Notes under the pieces: model-generated
Told to the model about the DNA's origin: nothing
Database searches by the model: none
The model's input: only the letters and a program-made list of their open reading frames with translations
Shown: positions 46,258 through 54,880 of the stretch, piece by piece
Position numbering within the stretch: position 1 is the stretch's first letter
Layout of the letters: each line of letters starts with the position of its first letter
Translations under genes and position numbers: made by a program
Assembly (NCBI GenBank): GCA_020638955.1
Contig: JACKHO010000002.1
Coordinates: 682,001 to 746,000, forward strand
Length of the DNA: 64,000 bases
Source: Planctomycetaceae bacterium
GTDB taxonomy: Bacteria > Planctomycetota > Planctomycetia > Planctomycetales > Planctomycetaceae
Direction: 5' to 3'

Positions 46258-47109
46258 ATGATGAGTGAGTGGCCTATTGGTGTGTTTACTTCGGTCGATG
46301 CCGGACTTGGTGTGCGGTTGGATGTGGTGAAGGAACTTCAAATCCCCACTGTGCAAATCCATGCACCGCATCAGGAAACTCGAACTCCCGAGCAGGCCGA
46401 GGAGTTTCTCGGTAAGTGTGCTGACGCGGGCATTACAATTACGGCTGTCTTTGGCGGATTCGAAGGGGAAAGTTACGCCAGCATTGCGGAGACAGCCCGT
46501 ACTGTGGGGCTGGTTCCTGAAGAAACCCGGGCGGCTCGGACTCAGGAAATGAAAGAGATTTCCGACTTCGCCAAACTGCTCGGTTGCCCCGTGGTTGCCC
46601 TGCATATCGGCTTTGTGCCGGAAGACCGCGAGTCGGAGAGTTACAAGAACCTCATCGAATGCACACGCGATTTGCTGGATCATATCGCCGCGAACGGTCA
46701 GTCATTGAATCTGGAGACGGGACAGGAAACCGCCGATCACTTGTTGGAATTCATCAACGATGTCGAGCGCGACAATTTGTTCATCAACTTCGACCCCGCC
46801 AATATGATTCTCTACGGCACCGGTGAACCCATTGAAGCGCTGAAGAAAGTCGGCAAGTACGTCCGCAGCGTGCATTGCAAAGACGGTACCTGGACCACTG
46901 GTCAACGTGGTGTTGACTGGGGCGCCGAAGTGGCCCTCGGAAAGGGAGATGTCGGCATGGAGAACTATCTCAAGACGCTCCAGGAAATCGGCTACACCGG
47001 GCCGCTGACCATCGAACGCGAAATCCCGCACGACCGTGAACAGCAGAAGGCCGATATTGGTCAGGCAGTGACGCTGTTGACCGACCTGCGTGCGAAGTTG
47101 CTGGGTTAA
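46258..47109 (+). CDS. Sugar phosphate isomerase/epimerase (AP endonuclease 2 fold)
   Basis: A 283-residue TIM-barrel of the xylose-isomerase-like family. Segments TVQIHAPHQET, VVALHIGFVPED, LNLETGQETADHLL, LFINFDPANMILYG and VRSVHCKDGTW place His, Glu and Asp metal ligands on the barrel strands, ending with GPLTIEREIP. It should isomerise or epimerise a sugar or cyclitol; the substrate is unknown. The ATG was taken at MMSEWPIGVF; a longer frame upstream is not protein-like. A terminator lies 125 bp after the stop, inside the converging gene. Confidence 0.82.
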   Translation: MMSEWPIGVFTSVDAGLGVRLDVVKELQIPTVQIHAPHQETRTPEQAEEFLGKCADAGITITAVFGGFEGESYASIAETARTVGLVPEETRAARTQEMKEISDFAKLLGCPVVALHIGFVPEDRESESYKNLIECTRDLLDHIAANGQSLNLETGQETADHLLEFINDVERDNLFINFDPANMILYGTGEPIEALKKVGKYVRSVHCKDGTWTTGQRGVDWGAEVALGKGDVGMENYLKTLQEIGYTGPLTIEREIPHDREQQKADIGQAVTLLTDLRAKLLG

Positions 47110-47117
47110 TAGCGTGG

Positions 47118-47163
47118 GGTTGAGATAGTTGAGGGCGGCTGCGCCACGGTTGAGATGGTTGAG
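47118..47163 (+). repeat. Short direct repeat around a GC-rich stem
   Basis: GGTTGAGATAGTTGAG (47118-47133) and GGTTGAGATGGTTGAG (47148-47163) differ at one base and are separated by GGCGGCTGCGCCAC. They lie 9 bp after the isomerase stop. They could be a relic of local duplication; no protein-binding role can be shown. Confidence 0.55.
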
Positions 47164-47183
47164 AACTGACTCAACTGTGGGAA

Positions 47184-47208
47184 CACCGACAGGAATGTCG
47201 GTGCCACC
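47184..47208 (-). repeat. Interspersed palindromic repeat, copy 3 (variant)
   Basis: On the minus strand GGTGG then CACCGACATTCCTGTCGGTG. Compared with the other copies, A is C in the left arm and the paired T is G in the right arm, so the hairpin (47184-47203) is still a perfect 8-bp stem with the same loop. Confidence 0.8.
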
Positions 47209-47226
47209 AGTACACATCGAGAAGAC

Positions 47227-48012
47227 TTATGGAACCGGCGGCGGGGATGGTTTGGTCTCCGCCGCCGGTTTTTCTTGCGCTGAGTCCTGTTCGAGGATTT
47301 GGTCAATCAAACCGGCGGCGACGTTGCGGTAGACTTTTTCCAGCAGCGGGAACTGTTTCATGAGTTGGAACGTTTTGTAGAGCTGTTCGCCTTCTTCTTC
47401 GGTGAGTTCCAGTTCGCTCAGCACGCCGTTGCGGTCAACCAGGATCGCGGTGTAAACGAATTCTCCCTTGTCGTTCTCTGCGCGGCTGACGTCGAAGAGT
47501 TGTGCTGAGTCGGGATCAAACTCAGCCGGGTCGGCTGCTGCATTGGGCTGGACAGCGGGCTTCACTCCAAGTGTGGCCTGCAGAACTGACGTCGTCTGCT
47601 CGACCGATTCCGGTGAGGCCACCGACTCAAGTTGACCGCCGAGTTTCTTGAGGTCGGCTACCATTTCTTCAGGAGTTTGTGATTCGGCTTCCTGCCGCTT
47701 GCGTTGGAGTTCGCGCTTGATGAAGGGGCTAACCGACGGTGCGTTGCTATCAACATTGGAACTGGCAGCAACGGGCTCTGAGGCAGCCGCCTGTTCCAAC
47801 TCATTGACCGTCACTTCCCGTCGCAGTTGCCACTGACTCTCGACGACGGCGGAATTCAATTGCTCAGATTGGGTTCGCCGTGGGGTAAGGAGTGAAGGGG
47901 CGGCCACAATGAGGACAGCAAGCGTGACCGAGTACAGCGCAGCGTGCAGACCGAGCGACAGCACGTAGCTGCTGACCCAGAGCTTCCAGACGACTCGACG
48001 CTGATTCACCAT
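47227..48012 (-). CDS. Hypothetical membrane-anchored protein (TonB-like layout)
   Basis: A 261-residue protein with one N-terminal membrane segment (LGLHAALYSVTLAVLIVAAP near 20-39), a charged coiled-coil middle, a predicted small domain near 165-245 (GEFVYTAILVDRNGVLSELE...FQLMKQFPLLEKVYRNVAAG), and a Pro/Lys-rich tail. The layout resembles TonB or an anchored periplasmic linker, but no TonB C-terminal motif is seen. Its start is 136 bp from the kinase gene on the other strand. Its last codons contain the terminator of the opposite gene. Confidence 0.65.
   Translation of the reverse strand: MVNQRRVVWKLWVSSYVLSLGLHAALYSVTLAVLIVAAPSLLTPRRTQSEQLNSAVVESQWQLRREVTVNELEQAAASEPVAASSNVDSNAPSVSPFIKRELQRKRQEAESQTPEEMVADLKKLGGQLESVASPESVEQTTSVLQATLGVKPAVQPNAAADPAEFDPDSAQLFDVSRAENDKGEFVYTAILVDRNGVLSELELTEEEGEQLYKTFQLMKQFPLLEKVYRNVAAGLIDQILEQDSAQEKPAAETKPSPPPVP
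47234..47273 (+). terminator. Terminator for 46258 gene, inside the converging gene
   Basis: ACCGGCGGCGG (47234-47244), a 14-base loop, the exact complement CCGCCGCCGGT (47259-47269), then TTTT. On the plus strand this is a strong intrinsic terminator for the isomerase gene. The same bases encode the end of the minus-strand gene (ETKPSPPPVP and stop). Confidence 0.85.
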
Positions 48013-48148
48013 GCCTCACAATCAGGGACCGCGTGACGTACGCGCCCACTTCTATCATAATCGACGCAGCGACCAGGTGTTCCGCATTGTTACGTCACAA
48101 TCGCAAAAAGCGTTGGCCGCAAACCTCTGTTCCAACTCCACGTATTCC

Positions 48149-49816
48149 ATGTCCGATGAAATCCTCGCCTCGATTCTTGAATCGCTCATGGAGCAACTGC
48201 GGGAGGGAAAAAGCCCCGACCTCGACGCTCACATCAGAGCGTATCCTGCACTTGAAAAAGAACTTCGGGAAATGTGGGCGATGGTCGTCGTGGCAGAAAA
48301 CTTTGCTCCCACGTCCTCTTTGATGCCGGGCACGCAGTTCACTCCATCCCCTTCGACCGGCCTGCCGTTCGTATCGAATGTGCTCCCCAGAACAATGGGG
48401 GACTACGAACTGCTGGAGGAAATTGGACGGGGCGGGATGGGAATTGTCTACCGGGCGAAACAGCAGCATCCCCAACGGATGGTCGCCATCAAAATGCTGC
48501 TGCGCGGGGAATTTGAGTCGGAGCAAAACTACGCCCGCTTTCGAAGTGAAGCGAGTTCGGCGGCGAAACTGGACCATCCTAACATCGTCAAAGTGTTCGA
48601 AGTGGGGGAGTTTGAATCGCAGCCGTTCTTCAGCATGCAATGGATTCAGGGCACCACTCTCGCCCACCTGATTGCACAAGGCCCATTGCCCGACCGCAGG
48701 GCTGCTGAACTGTTAATTCCCGTCTGTCGAGCGGTGTCGCATGCCCACCGGGAAGGCGTGCTGCATCGGGACCTGAAGCCCTCGAACATTCTGCTGGATG
48801 AGGACCGACATCCTTATGTCTCCGACTTTGGACTCGCAAAACAGTTTCAAAGCCAAAATGAGGCGGCGGTCACAAGTCTGACCGTCAGCGGTGCGATTCT
48901 TGGGACGCCAGGATACATGGCGCCGGAACAGGCGGCGGGCGATCGTGGCGGTAAACCAACAACGGCTACCGACGTCTACGGAATCGGGGCAATTCTGTTT
49001 GCCGCAGTGACGGGGCGACCACCGTTTCAGGCAGCGAGCCCAGTCGATGCCATGCTCCTGATGCTGGAACAAGATCCACCGCCGCCGCGGTTGCTGAATC
49101 CCACGGTCGATCCTGACCTGGAAATGATCATTCTCAAGGCTCTGCAGAAACCGGCTGATTTGCGTTACGCGAATGCCGATGACCTCGCTGCTGATCTGCA
49201 GGCATTTCTGAATGGCGAACCCATTTCGGCGCGGTCATCTCAATTCACCCAAATCCTGAGCCGGGCCTTTCGTCCAACGCATCACATCGGGATTCTGGAA
49301 AACTGGGGCCTGCTCTGGATGTGGCATGCCGTGGTGCTGTTCCTGCTGTGCGTGACGACGGACATCATTCGGGCCAGCGGCAACACGGCGCGGTGGCCAT
49401 ATCTCATGCTTTGGATTGTCGGTCTCGGCACATGGGGCCTCATTTTCTGGACGCTGCGTCATCGTTCGGGGCCGGTGACGTTTGTCGAGCGGCAAATCGC
49501 ACATGTCTGGGCGGGGAGCATGGCCTGTTCGTCCTCGCTGTTCGGCGTTGAAGCTCTGTTGGGGTTGCCCGCACTCACCCTGTCGCCCGTGCTGGCCCTG
49601 ATTGCGGGAAGTGTGTTCATTGCGAAAGCGGGCATTCTGTCGGGCGAGTTCTACGTCCATGCGGTTGTACTGTTTTTGACGGCTATTCCGATGGCACTGT
49701 TTCCGCAATATGCCCTGACCATATTCGGCTTCGTCTCGGCCCTCACTTTCTTTTTGCCTGGACTGAAGTTCCACAACCTCAAGAGACTGGGACGCGAGCG
49801 AGCGGTTCGTTCCTGA
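48149..49816 (+). CDS. Serine/threonine protein kinase with C-terminal membrane domain
   Basis: A 555-residue Hanks-type kinase. The kinase domain covers about 86-355: GRGGMG (93-98), VAIK with Lys115, HRDLKPSN with Asp208, DFG (226-228), GTPGYMAPEQA in the activation segment. All catalytic residues are present. After it come about five hydrophobic segments (near 385-545), so the kinase is cytoplasmic and fixed to the membrane, and there is no PASTA-type outer domain. The first 80 residues resemble the helical lead segment of planctomycete kinases. ATG 48149 was chosen because the preceding frame is not protein-like. It is followed 53 bp later by a pseudokinase gene. Confidence 0.9.
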   Translation: MSDEILASILESLMEQLREGKSPDLDAHIRAYPALEKELREMWAMVVVAENFAPTSSLMPGTQFTPSPSTGLPFVSNVLPRTMGDYELLEEIGRGGMGIVYRAKQQHPQRMVAIKMLLRGEFESEQNYARFRSEASSAAKLDHPNIVKVFEVGEFESQPFFSMQWIQGTTLAHLIAQGPLPDRRAAELLIPVCRAVSHAHREGVLHRDLKPSNILLDEDRHPYVSDFGLAKQFQSQNEAAVTSLTVSGAILGTPGYMAPEQAAGDRGGKPTTATDVYGIGAILFAAVTGRPPFQAASPVDAMLLMLEQDPPPPRLLNPTVDPDLEMIILKALQKPADLRYANADDLAADLQAFLNGEPISARSSQFTQILSRAFRPTHHIGILENWGLLWMWHAVVLFLLCVTTDIIRASGNTARWPYLMLWIVGLGTWGLIFWTLRHRSGPVTFVERQIAHVWAGSMACSSSLFGVEALLGLPALTLSPVLALIAGSVFIAKAGILSGEFYVHAVVLFLTAIPMALFPQYALTIFGFVSALTFFLPGLKFHNLKRLGRERAVRS

Positions 49817-49869
49817 CGCCGTAGGAAGTGTTCGTTCGATTCACTCGACGACTCCTTCAGACACTTCTC

Positions 49870-51210
49870 ATGTCAGGCTTATCTCACACACCTGGACCGC
49901 GTCCCACAACTCCCGAGGAGTTGCTGGCCCAGATTGAAACGAGTCAAATTCTTGCCCCGTCGCATTTCAACAGATTGCAGGCGACCGTTCTGAATCGTAC
50001 CTGGAAGTCGACACGCGCATTCGGCAAATGGCTGATTGAACGACAAGTCCTCACTCGGTGGCAGACACAACAGTTGCTCGAAGGGAGCAACGCATTCTTT
50101 GTTGCGGGATTCAAACTTCTGGAGAAAGTCGACCGCGATTCTCAAAGTGTGACGTTCGTCGCCGAAGATATTCGCCGGCAGCGACTCGTTCGACTCATTG
50201 TGACTCGCGAACAGCCAATCCCACCCGTTATCAGTGATTGGCTGTCACACGTCTCGCATCCGAGGCTGATTCAGTTTCTTCGACAGGGACAGTGCGACAA
50301 AGATGGTGATGTTACGTTCATTGCAACGGATTATGAAGACGGACCGACCTGTCGCCATCTGCTCTTGAACGGGAAACGATTTCATGTGGCCGAAGCGGCA
50401 ACTGTCGTTTCGCAGCTATTCGACCTCATCCAGGCATTGCAGCCACCGGTTGTTTGTGAGCCAATCTCCCTCGACGAATTCCACGTCAGCGAGCATGGCC
50501 ACGTTCGCTGGACGGGATTTCGCCTCCCAGCCTCGAATACTTCGCACACACTGCACGATGCACAGCCCATTCCCTGGAACTTACAGCTCATTGCCCTGTT
50601 CCTGAAGTTGATGGGAACGAGCCTGGAGAACCAGTCACTGAGCCGAAACTTGCTGTCAGAAGAACTCCAAGACCTGTCCTCGGATGTTCCGGAGGATGTG
50701 CTCAAGGCACTGTCTCAACTTCTCCAATCAGATGAGTTTCCGCGCGGCGAGAATCCGTTTCACCCCTTCGTCACGCTGTTGCGATGGAAGCCGGAGTCTG
50801 TCCCCGGCCACTTGCGGCGAAACGTTCTGAACAAATTCCTGCGCCGTTCTCAGGAATGGCGTCACCTCAGGCCAACGACGACCTGCATTAGTGATTTGCT
50901 TCGCGTAACCGAACCGCAAGTCGAATTGGTACCCGAAGCGTCACGAACTCGGGATGACCAAACGATTCAATCCTGGCCGAGCCTACGCACAGATGGTCCA
51001 CCGGCCTACCGAAGGAGAAAGCGTCCTGCATTTGGAGCGTGGACCATTTCGGCATCGGTCCTCGCACTGAGTTTCCTCATGGCACTTTTCGCGTGGTTTA
51101 TGCGTTTGACGCCACATGCGGAGGCACCTGTGTCCACCGAGACAGGCACATCGGCCAAGCAGCTGGCCGAAGACAAACCACAACTGGAAAACGACTTACA
51201 ACCGGAATGA
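49870..51210 (+). CDS. Kinase-like protein lacking catalytic residues (putative pseudokinase)
   Basis: A 446-residue protein. Its start, FGKWLIERQVLTRWQTQQLL (51-70), matches the lead segment of planctomycete Ser/Thr kinases. The following FKLLEKVDRD...VTFVAEDIRRQRLVRLIVT aligns with the ATP lobe but lacks the Gly loop and the Lys. Where HRDLKPxN and DFG are expected it has VCEPISLDEFHVSEHGHVRW and TGF. One membrane segment lies near 390-411 with a short acidic tail. I infer a regulator or scaffold for the adjacent true kinase rather than an enzyme. A GTG start at 49828 is possible; ATG 49870 is preferred. Confidence 0.68.
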   Translation: MSGLSHTPGPRPTTPEELLAQIETSQILAPSHFNRLQATVLNRTWKSTRAFGKWLIERQVLTRWQTQQLLEGSNAFFVAGFKLLEKVDRDSQSVTFVAEDIRRQRLVRLIVTREQPIPPVISDWLSHVSHPRLIQFLRQGQCDKDGDVTFIATDYEDGPTCRHLLLNGKRFHVAEAATVVSQLFDLIQALQPPVVCEPISLDEFHVSEHGHVRWTGFRLPASNTSHTLHDAQPIPWNLQLIALFLKLMGTSLENQSLSRNLLSEELQDLSSDVPEDVLKALSQLLQSDEFPRGENPFHPFVTLLRWKPESVPGHLRRNVLNKFLRRSQEWRHLRPTTTCISDLLRVTEPQVELVPEASRTRDDQTIQSWPSLRTDGPPAYRRRKRPAFGAWTISASVLALSFLMALFAWFMRLTPHAEAPVSTETGTSAKQLAEDKPQLENDLQPE

Positions 51211-51293
51211 CATTTCCCTCTTGGTCGTAATCCGCAGGTCGGCGTAGAATGGACAGATCAAGGGCCGCAACTCATATTCGGGTGTATTGAACA

Positions 51294-51644
51294 ATGGCGC
51301 TAACAGAAACCGACCGCCAACTTATTTCTCAGTGCCTGGCTCGCGAGCCAGGCGCCTGGGAAGGGCTTGTGGACCGTTTCCTGGGCGTGTTCATTCATGT
51401 CATCCAGCATACGGCCCATGCTCACAGTGTCGCCGTTCGACCTGCCGACGTTGAAGACCTGTGCAGTGAGATTTTCGTGACGCTCATGGCCAACAACTTT
51501 GCGGTGCTCCGCCACTTCCGCGGTAACAGTGCGTTGGCGACGTACCTCACCGTCATTGCCCGAAGAATTGTGGTCCACAGCCTCTCGCGCCGGCGCAAAG
51601 CAGAAGCAATGGGACACGTCATCGCAGGTGCACCAGCCGGCTAG
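51294..51644 (+). CDS. Sigma-70-like protein with region 2 only
   Basis: A 116-residue protein with clear sigma region 2: LISQCLAREPGAWEGLVDRF, DVEDLCSEIFVTLMANNFAV and FRGNSALATYLTVIARRIVV (the -10 recognition helix end), finishing with Arg-rich SRRRKAEAMG. It stops before any region 4, so it cannot bind a normal -35 element by itself. It starts 83 bp after the pseudokinase gene. It may need a partner, act as a competitor of full sigma factors, or be a truncated gene. The stop is one base from the stop of the opposite gene. Confidence 0.75.
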   Translation: MALTETDRQLISQCLAREPGAWEGLVDRFLGVFIHVIQHTAHAHSVAVRPADVEDLCSEIFVTLMANNFAVLRHFRGNSALATYLTVIARRIVVHSLSRRRKAEAMGHVIAGAPAG

Positions 51645-51645
51645 A

Positions 51646-52824
51646 TCAGTTCACGACGAAATGCAGAACGCGGGCGGCGGTTCCGTTGCTTTGTTCGTCG
51701 TGCGTTGCTGCAACACTCACTTCGACGGAATGCTCACCCGGTGTGAGGTCAGCCGCGAACACCACTGTGCGAGGATAGTGCAATCCCTTGCTGAACCGGT
51801 GATACAAATTCACGGTGACTGGATCACCGCCGTCAATCCGGACTTCGAGTTGACCAGCATCTGGCCCCGCCAGCACATAGGCGCCGACTGCCGTTCCGGT
51901 GAACTCAAACTGCAGCTTTGATTCCGGCTGCGTTGCGACGAAGAGCTGCTCTTTCGTGAACCGTGCGCGGCTTGATCCTGGAATGTTCTTCCAGTCCGGA
52001 ACCTCACGCTTCCAGCCTGACTGCAATTCCACCGCATCTGCTGGAAGAAACTTACCATGCACATAGGATTTTTGATCGAGCAATTCCGGCATCTCGCGCT
52101 TCACCGACGTGGCATCTGACGCCAGAGCTGACTTCCAGCATTCACTCAACAAATCTTTGATGAGTTTGGCGGCAATTTGATTTCCTCGTGGGGCGGGGTG
52201 CACTCCTCCGTAATCCTTCCACGTCAGTTTTCCTGACGTAATTTGCTCGGCCACTTCCTGGGCATGATGCGAAGTTGTCACGGCGTAGTGCTCGGCAACC
52301 TGCTCATGCGCGGCAATGCTCAGCGGCTGCTTTCCGTCCTGAAGCTTTGCGAGCATGCCTTCGTTGACGAAGTAGGTGATGACCACGTCAGCGTCGGGAT
52401 TGTGTTCAAAGATTTGCCGCAGAATCCCTTCCATGCCGCGATGACATTCACGCGCTGCGTGGGCCGCATCCTGGTCGTCGTTGACGGCAAATTCCAGGAA
52501 GAACAAATCCACCGGTCCTTTCGAGAGCACATCATGCGACAGTCGAAACGCCCCTGTGGTAGAACAGGTGGACGAAATCCCGGCATCGGTGAACGTGAAT
52601 TTCGTCTCGGGAAAACGCTGCTTGAGGAATTCTGTCACGAGCGGGCGATAACCGTTCATTTCGGTAATCGACCCGCCCATGAAAGCTACGTGCCCGACGT
52701 GTTCACGCTCGAACTTCAGACGGCAATTCTGAAACTCACCCCGCTGATGCACATTCTTCGGCACCTCAGCCGCTGCGACCGAGGCATACAATATCACAGC
52801 ACAACTCAGCAGAAGAGCTCTCAT
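51646..52824 (-). CDS. Secreted SGNH/GDSL hydrolase
   Basis: A 392-residue protein with a signal peptide (about 1-20, SCAVILYASVAAA). The hydrolase domain shows a GDS-like block FMGGSITEMNGYRP with Ser near 51 and the GYRPLVTEFL helix, LFFLEFAVNDD for the oxyanion Asn, and a C-terminal VHPAPRGNQIAA block with the catalytic His. A beta-rich domain of about 150 residues follows. It probably removes acyl groups from glycans outside the cell. ATG 52824 opens the signal peptide. Its stop lies one base from that of the short sigma gene on the other strand. Confidence 0.8.
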   Translation of the reverse strand: MRALLLSCAVILYASVAAAEVPKNVHQRGEFQNCRLKFEREHVGHVAFMGGSITEMNGYRPLVTEFLKQRFPETKFTFTDAGISSTCSTTGAFRLSHDVLSKGPVDLFFLEFAVNDDQDAAHAARECHRGMEGILRQIFEHNPDADVVITYFVNEGMLAKLQDGKQPLSIAAHEQVAEHYAVTTSHHAQEVAEQITSGKLTWKDYGGVHPAPRGNQIAAKLIKDLLSECWKSALASDATSVKREMPELLDQKSYVHGKFLPADAVELQSGWKREVPDWKNIPGSSRARFTKEQLFVATQPESKLQFEFTGTAVGAYVLAGPDAGQLEVRIDGGDPVTVNLYHRFSKGLHYPRTVVFAADLTPGEHSVEVSVAATHDEQSNGTAARVLHFVVN

Positions 52825-52871
52825 GGTTCCCCTCGCTTCACGGCGAATCAAGAATCACTTGGCGATTTCAA

Positions 52872-54128
52872 TCAGGAAATGCCTGGCACAGGAAACGCCA
52901 GTGCAAAGTCAGCGACCTCAGCTCGAATGACCGACAGGGCGGCTGGATCATCGTGCTTACTCAGCGCCTTGAGGATCCAGGCACCGACTGATTCCATTTC
53001 CGTTTCTCGGAAGCCGCGCGTCGTCAGAGCGGCGGTACCAATCCGGATTCCACTTGGGTCGAGCGGCTTGCGCTTGTCGAACGGAATCATGTTCTTGTTC
53101 ACGGTAATTCCCGCCTCATCCAACGCGTGCTCAGCAACCTTGCCAGTGAGACCAATGGTCGTCACATCGCACAGCATCAAATGGTTGTCGGTCCCGCCGC
53201 TGGCGAGTTGAATTCCGCCGGCCACGAGAGTCTCCGCCAACACGCGAGCGTTATCGACAACCTGTTGGGCGTAGGCCTTGAAGGAGGGCTGCATTGCTTC
53301 GAGGAAGCAGACGGCTTTCGCCGCGATAATGTGTTCCAGCGGTCCGCCCTGCAGTCCGGGGAAAACGGTTTTGTCCACGGCCTTCGCGTGCTCTTCGCGG
53401 CACAGGACAAAGCCTGAGCGTGGTCCACGCAGCGTCTTGTGCGACGTTGAGGTCACGAAGTCAGCCACTTCGACGGGGTTGTTGTGGATGCCTGCGGCGA
53501 CCAGACCTGAATAGTGAGCCATGTCGACCATGAGCAGTGCGCCGACTTCCTTGGCGATTTCCGCAAACTTGGGGTGATCAATTTCGCGGGGATAGGCACT
53601 CGCTCCGGCGACAATCATCTTCGGCTTGTGCTCACGTGCCAGCTTCGCGACCTGATCGAAGTCGATGCGATGATCGGACTCACGCACTCCATAAGCCAAG
53701 ACGTTGTACAACTGCCCCGAAAAGTTCAGCGACATGCCGTGGGTAAGGTGTCCGCCGTGGGCGAGGTCCATTGCGAGAATGGTGTCGCCCGGCTTCAGCA
53801 CCGACATGTAAGCCGCCATGTTGGCCTGCGATCCAGCGTGCGGCTGCACGTTCGCATGCTCAGCGCCAAACAATTTCTTTGCACGGTCACGAGCCAGTGA
53901 CTCGATGACGTCGACGTACTCACAGCCGCCATAGTACCGGCGACCAGGATATCCCTCGGCGTATTTGTTCGTCAGAATGGTGCCAGCGGCCTGCTGAATG
54001 GCGGCACTCGTGTAGTTCTCAGAGGCAATCAGTTCCAGCCCCTTCACCTGACGCACTTCTTCCAGCTTCAGGGCATCCCAGATTTCCTTGTCCGTGCTTT
54101 GCAGCGGTGACATCTTTGACTCTGACAT
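52872..54128 (-). CDS. glyA: Serine hydroxymethyltransferase
   Basis: A 418-residue PLP enzyme that converts serine and tetrahydrofolate to glycine and 5,10-methylene-THF. Landmarks: LELIASENYTS (31-41), YYGGCEYVD (65-73), PHAGSQANMA (96-105), the PLP lysine at 231 in STSHKTLRGPRSG. Length matches E. coli GlyA (417). ATG 54128 follows about 62 codons of open but non-family sequence, so the longer frame was rejected. No glycine or THF riboswitch could be recognised in the 550 bp upstream. It is 47 bp after the SGNH gene's start in the same direction. Confidence 0.95.
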   Translation of the reverse strand: MSESKMSPLQSTDKEIWDALKLEEVRQVKGLELIASENYTSAAIQQAAGTILTNKYAEGYPGRRYYGGCEYVDVIESLARDRAKKLFGAEHANVQPHAGSQANMAAYMSVLKPGDTILAMDLAHGGHLTHGMSLNFSGQLYNVLAYGVRESDHRIDFDQVAKLAREHKPKMIVAGASAYPREIDHPKFAEIAKEVGALLMVDMAHYSGLVAAGIHNNPVEVADFVTSTSHKTLRGPRSGFVLCREEHAKAVDKTVFPGLQGGPLEHIIAAKAVCFLEAMQPSFKAYAQQVVDNARVLAETLVAGGIQLASGGTDNHLMLCDVTTIGLTGKVAEHALDEAGITVNKNMIPFDKRKPLDPSGIRIGTAALTTRGFRETEMESVGAWILKALSKHDDPAALSVIRAEVADFALAFPVPGIS

Positions 54129-54681
54129 AATTGACTCAATTGGTTGACAATGCCGGGCCACCAGAATCCGAGGGGATTTGGTTCGCTCAATGTGCGAAAA
54201 GGCCGCCGAACGAATACGAGGAGTCTCTCCTCCTCCATGATTTGGTGCTGCGACTGAAGAGTTCTCTGGCACGCAGGACCTTAAGGTGAGTTTTATAGTG
54301 GTCGCTTTGCCCAAAGACCACCGTCACGCCCCGGATCAAGGCTCGCTGTTGCAACAGTCAGATTCGTAGGGTGGGGGCAGTCCGCGTCAAGCGAAACGGT
54401 ACGTTGCACAAGCTGTCGGTTCCAAACAAAAGATCGACAACCACGTGATGGCCGACAAGCGGACGTAACCCACCATAACACCGTGACTTACTCTGGAATG
54501 GCTATGAAACTGAGAACTCATTCGTCACAACCTGTCGCCTGTTCTGCCTCATGGCCGTTTTCCGAGTGCTGTTCCGCTGGAAATTCCATGCGACGCGCAA
54601 TATACTGAGGGATTCGAATTCACCACGAGCTGGCCGCGTCTGGCCGTAAGCCGTTGTAGTCAAAGAGGTTGGTTAGAAACA
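54129..54681. other. Intergenic region upstream of glyA
   Basis: About 550 bp between divergent glyA and the 55-residue gene. No gene was supported. Features seen: GAGGAG-TCT-CTCCTC near 54219, and GTGGTC...GACCAC with a 12-base loop at 54298-54321. Neither has a T-run or matches a known riboswitch to my reading. Promoters for both directions should lie here. Confidence 0.5.
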
Positions 54682-54849
54682 ATGGACCGCTCAAAAACGA
54701 AAATCGACGTTAAGACAGCCCTCGCTGAAAAGTACGAACGCCTGTCCCGTAACGCAGGAAGTGCTCCCAAGCGTCGCAAATATGCATTCGACGCCCTGCG
54801 GTATCGCCGCCAGGTCGAGCAAATGCTGCGTGACCAGGCAAACGGCTAG
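54682..54849 (+). CDS. Small basic helical protein, 55 residues
   Basis: ATG 54682 to TAG 54849. The protein is rich in Lys, Arg and Ala (begins MDRSKTKIDVKTALAEKYER and contains SAPKRRKYAFDALRYRRQVE), so a helical nucleic-acid or ribosome-associated protein is a reasonable guess. It has no membrane segment. It ends 31 bp before mtnA in the same direction. GAGGTTGGTTAGAAACA precedes the start. No family was recognised. Confidence 0.65.
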   Translation: MDRSKTKIDVKTALAEKYERLSRNAGSAPKRRKYAFDALRYRRQVEQMLRDQANG

Positions 54850-54880
54850 TCCGATTTTTGCAGCCCAATAGAGCAGTAAC

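Noticed and set aside
54129..54320. Possible glycine or THF riboswitch before glyA
   Set aside because: I searched for the typical conserved cores and saw none; only short inverted repeats are present.
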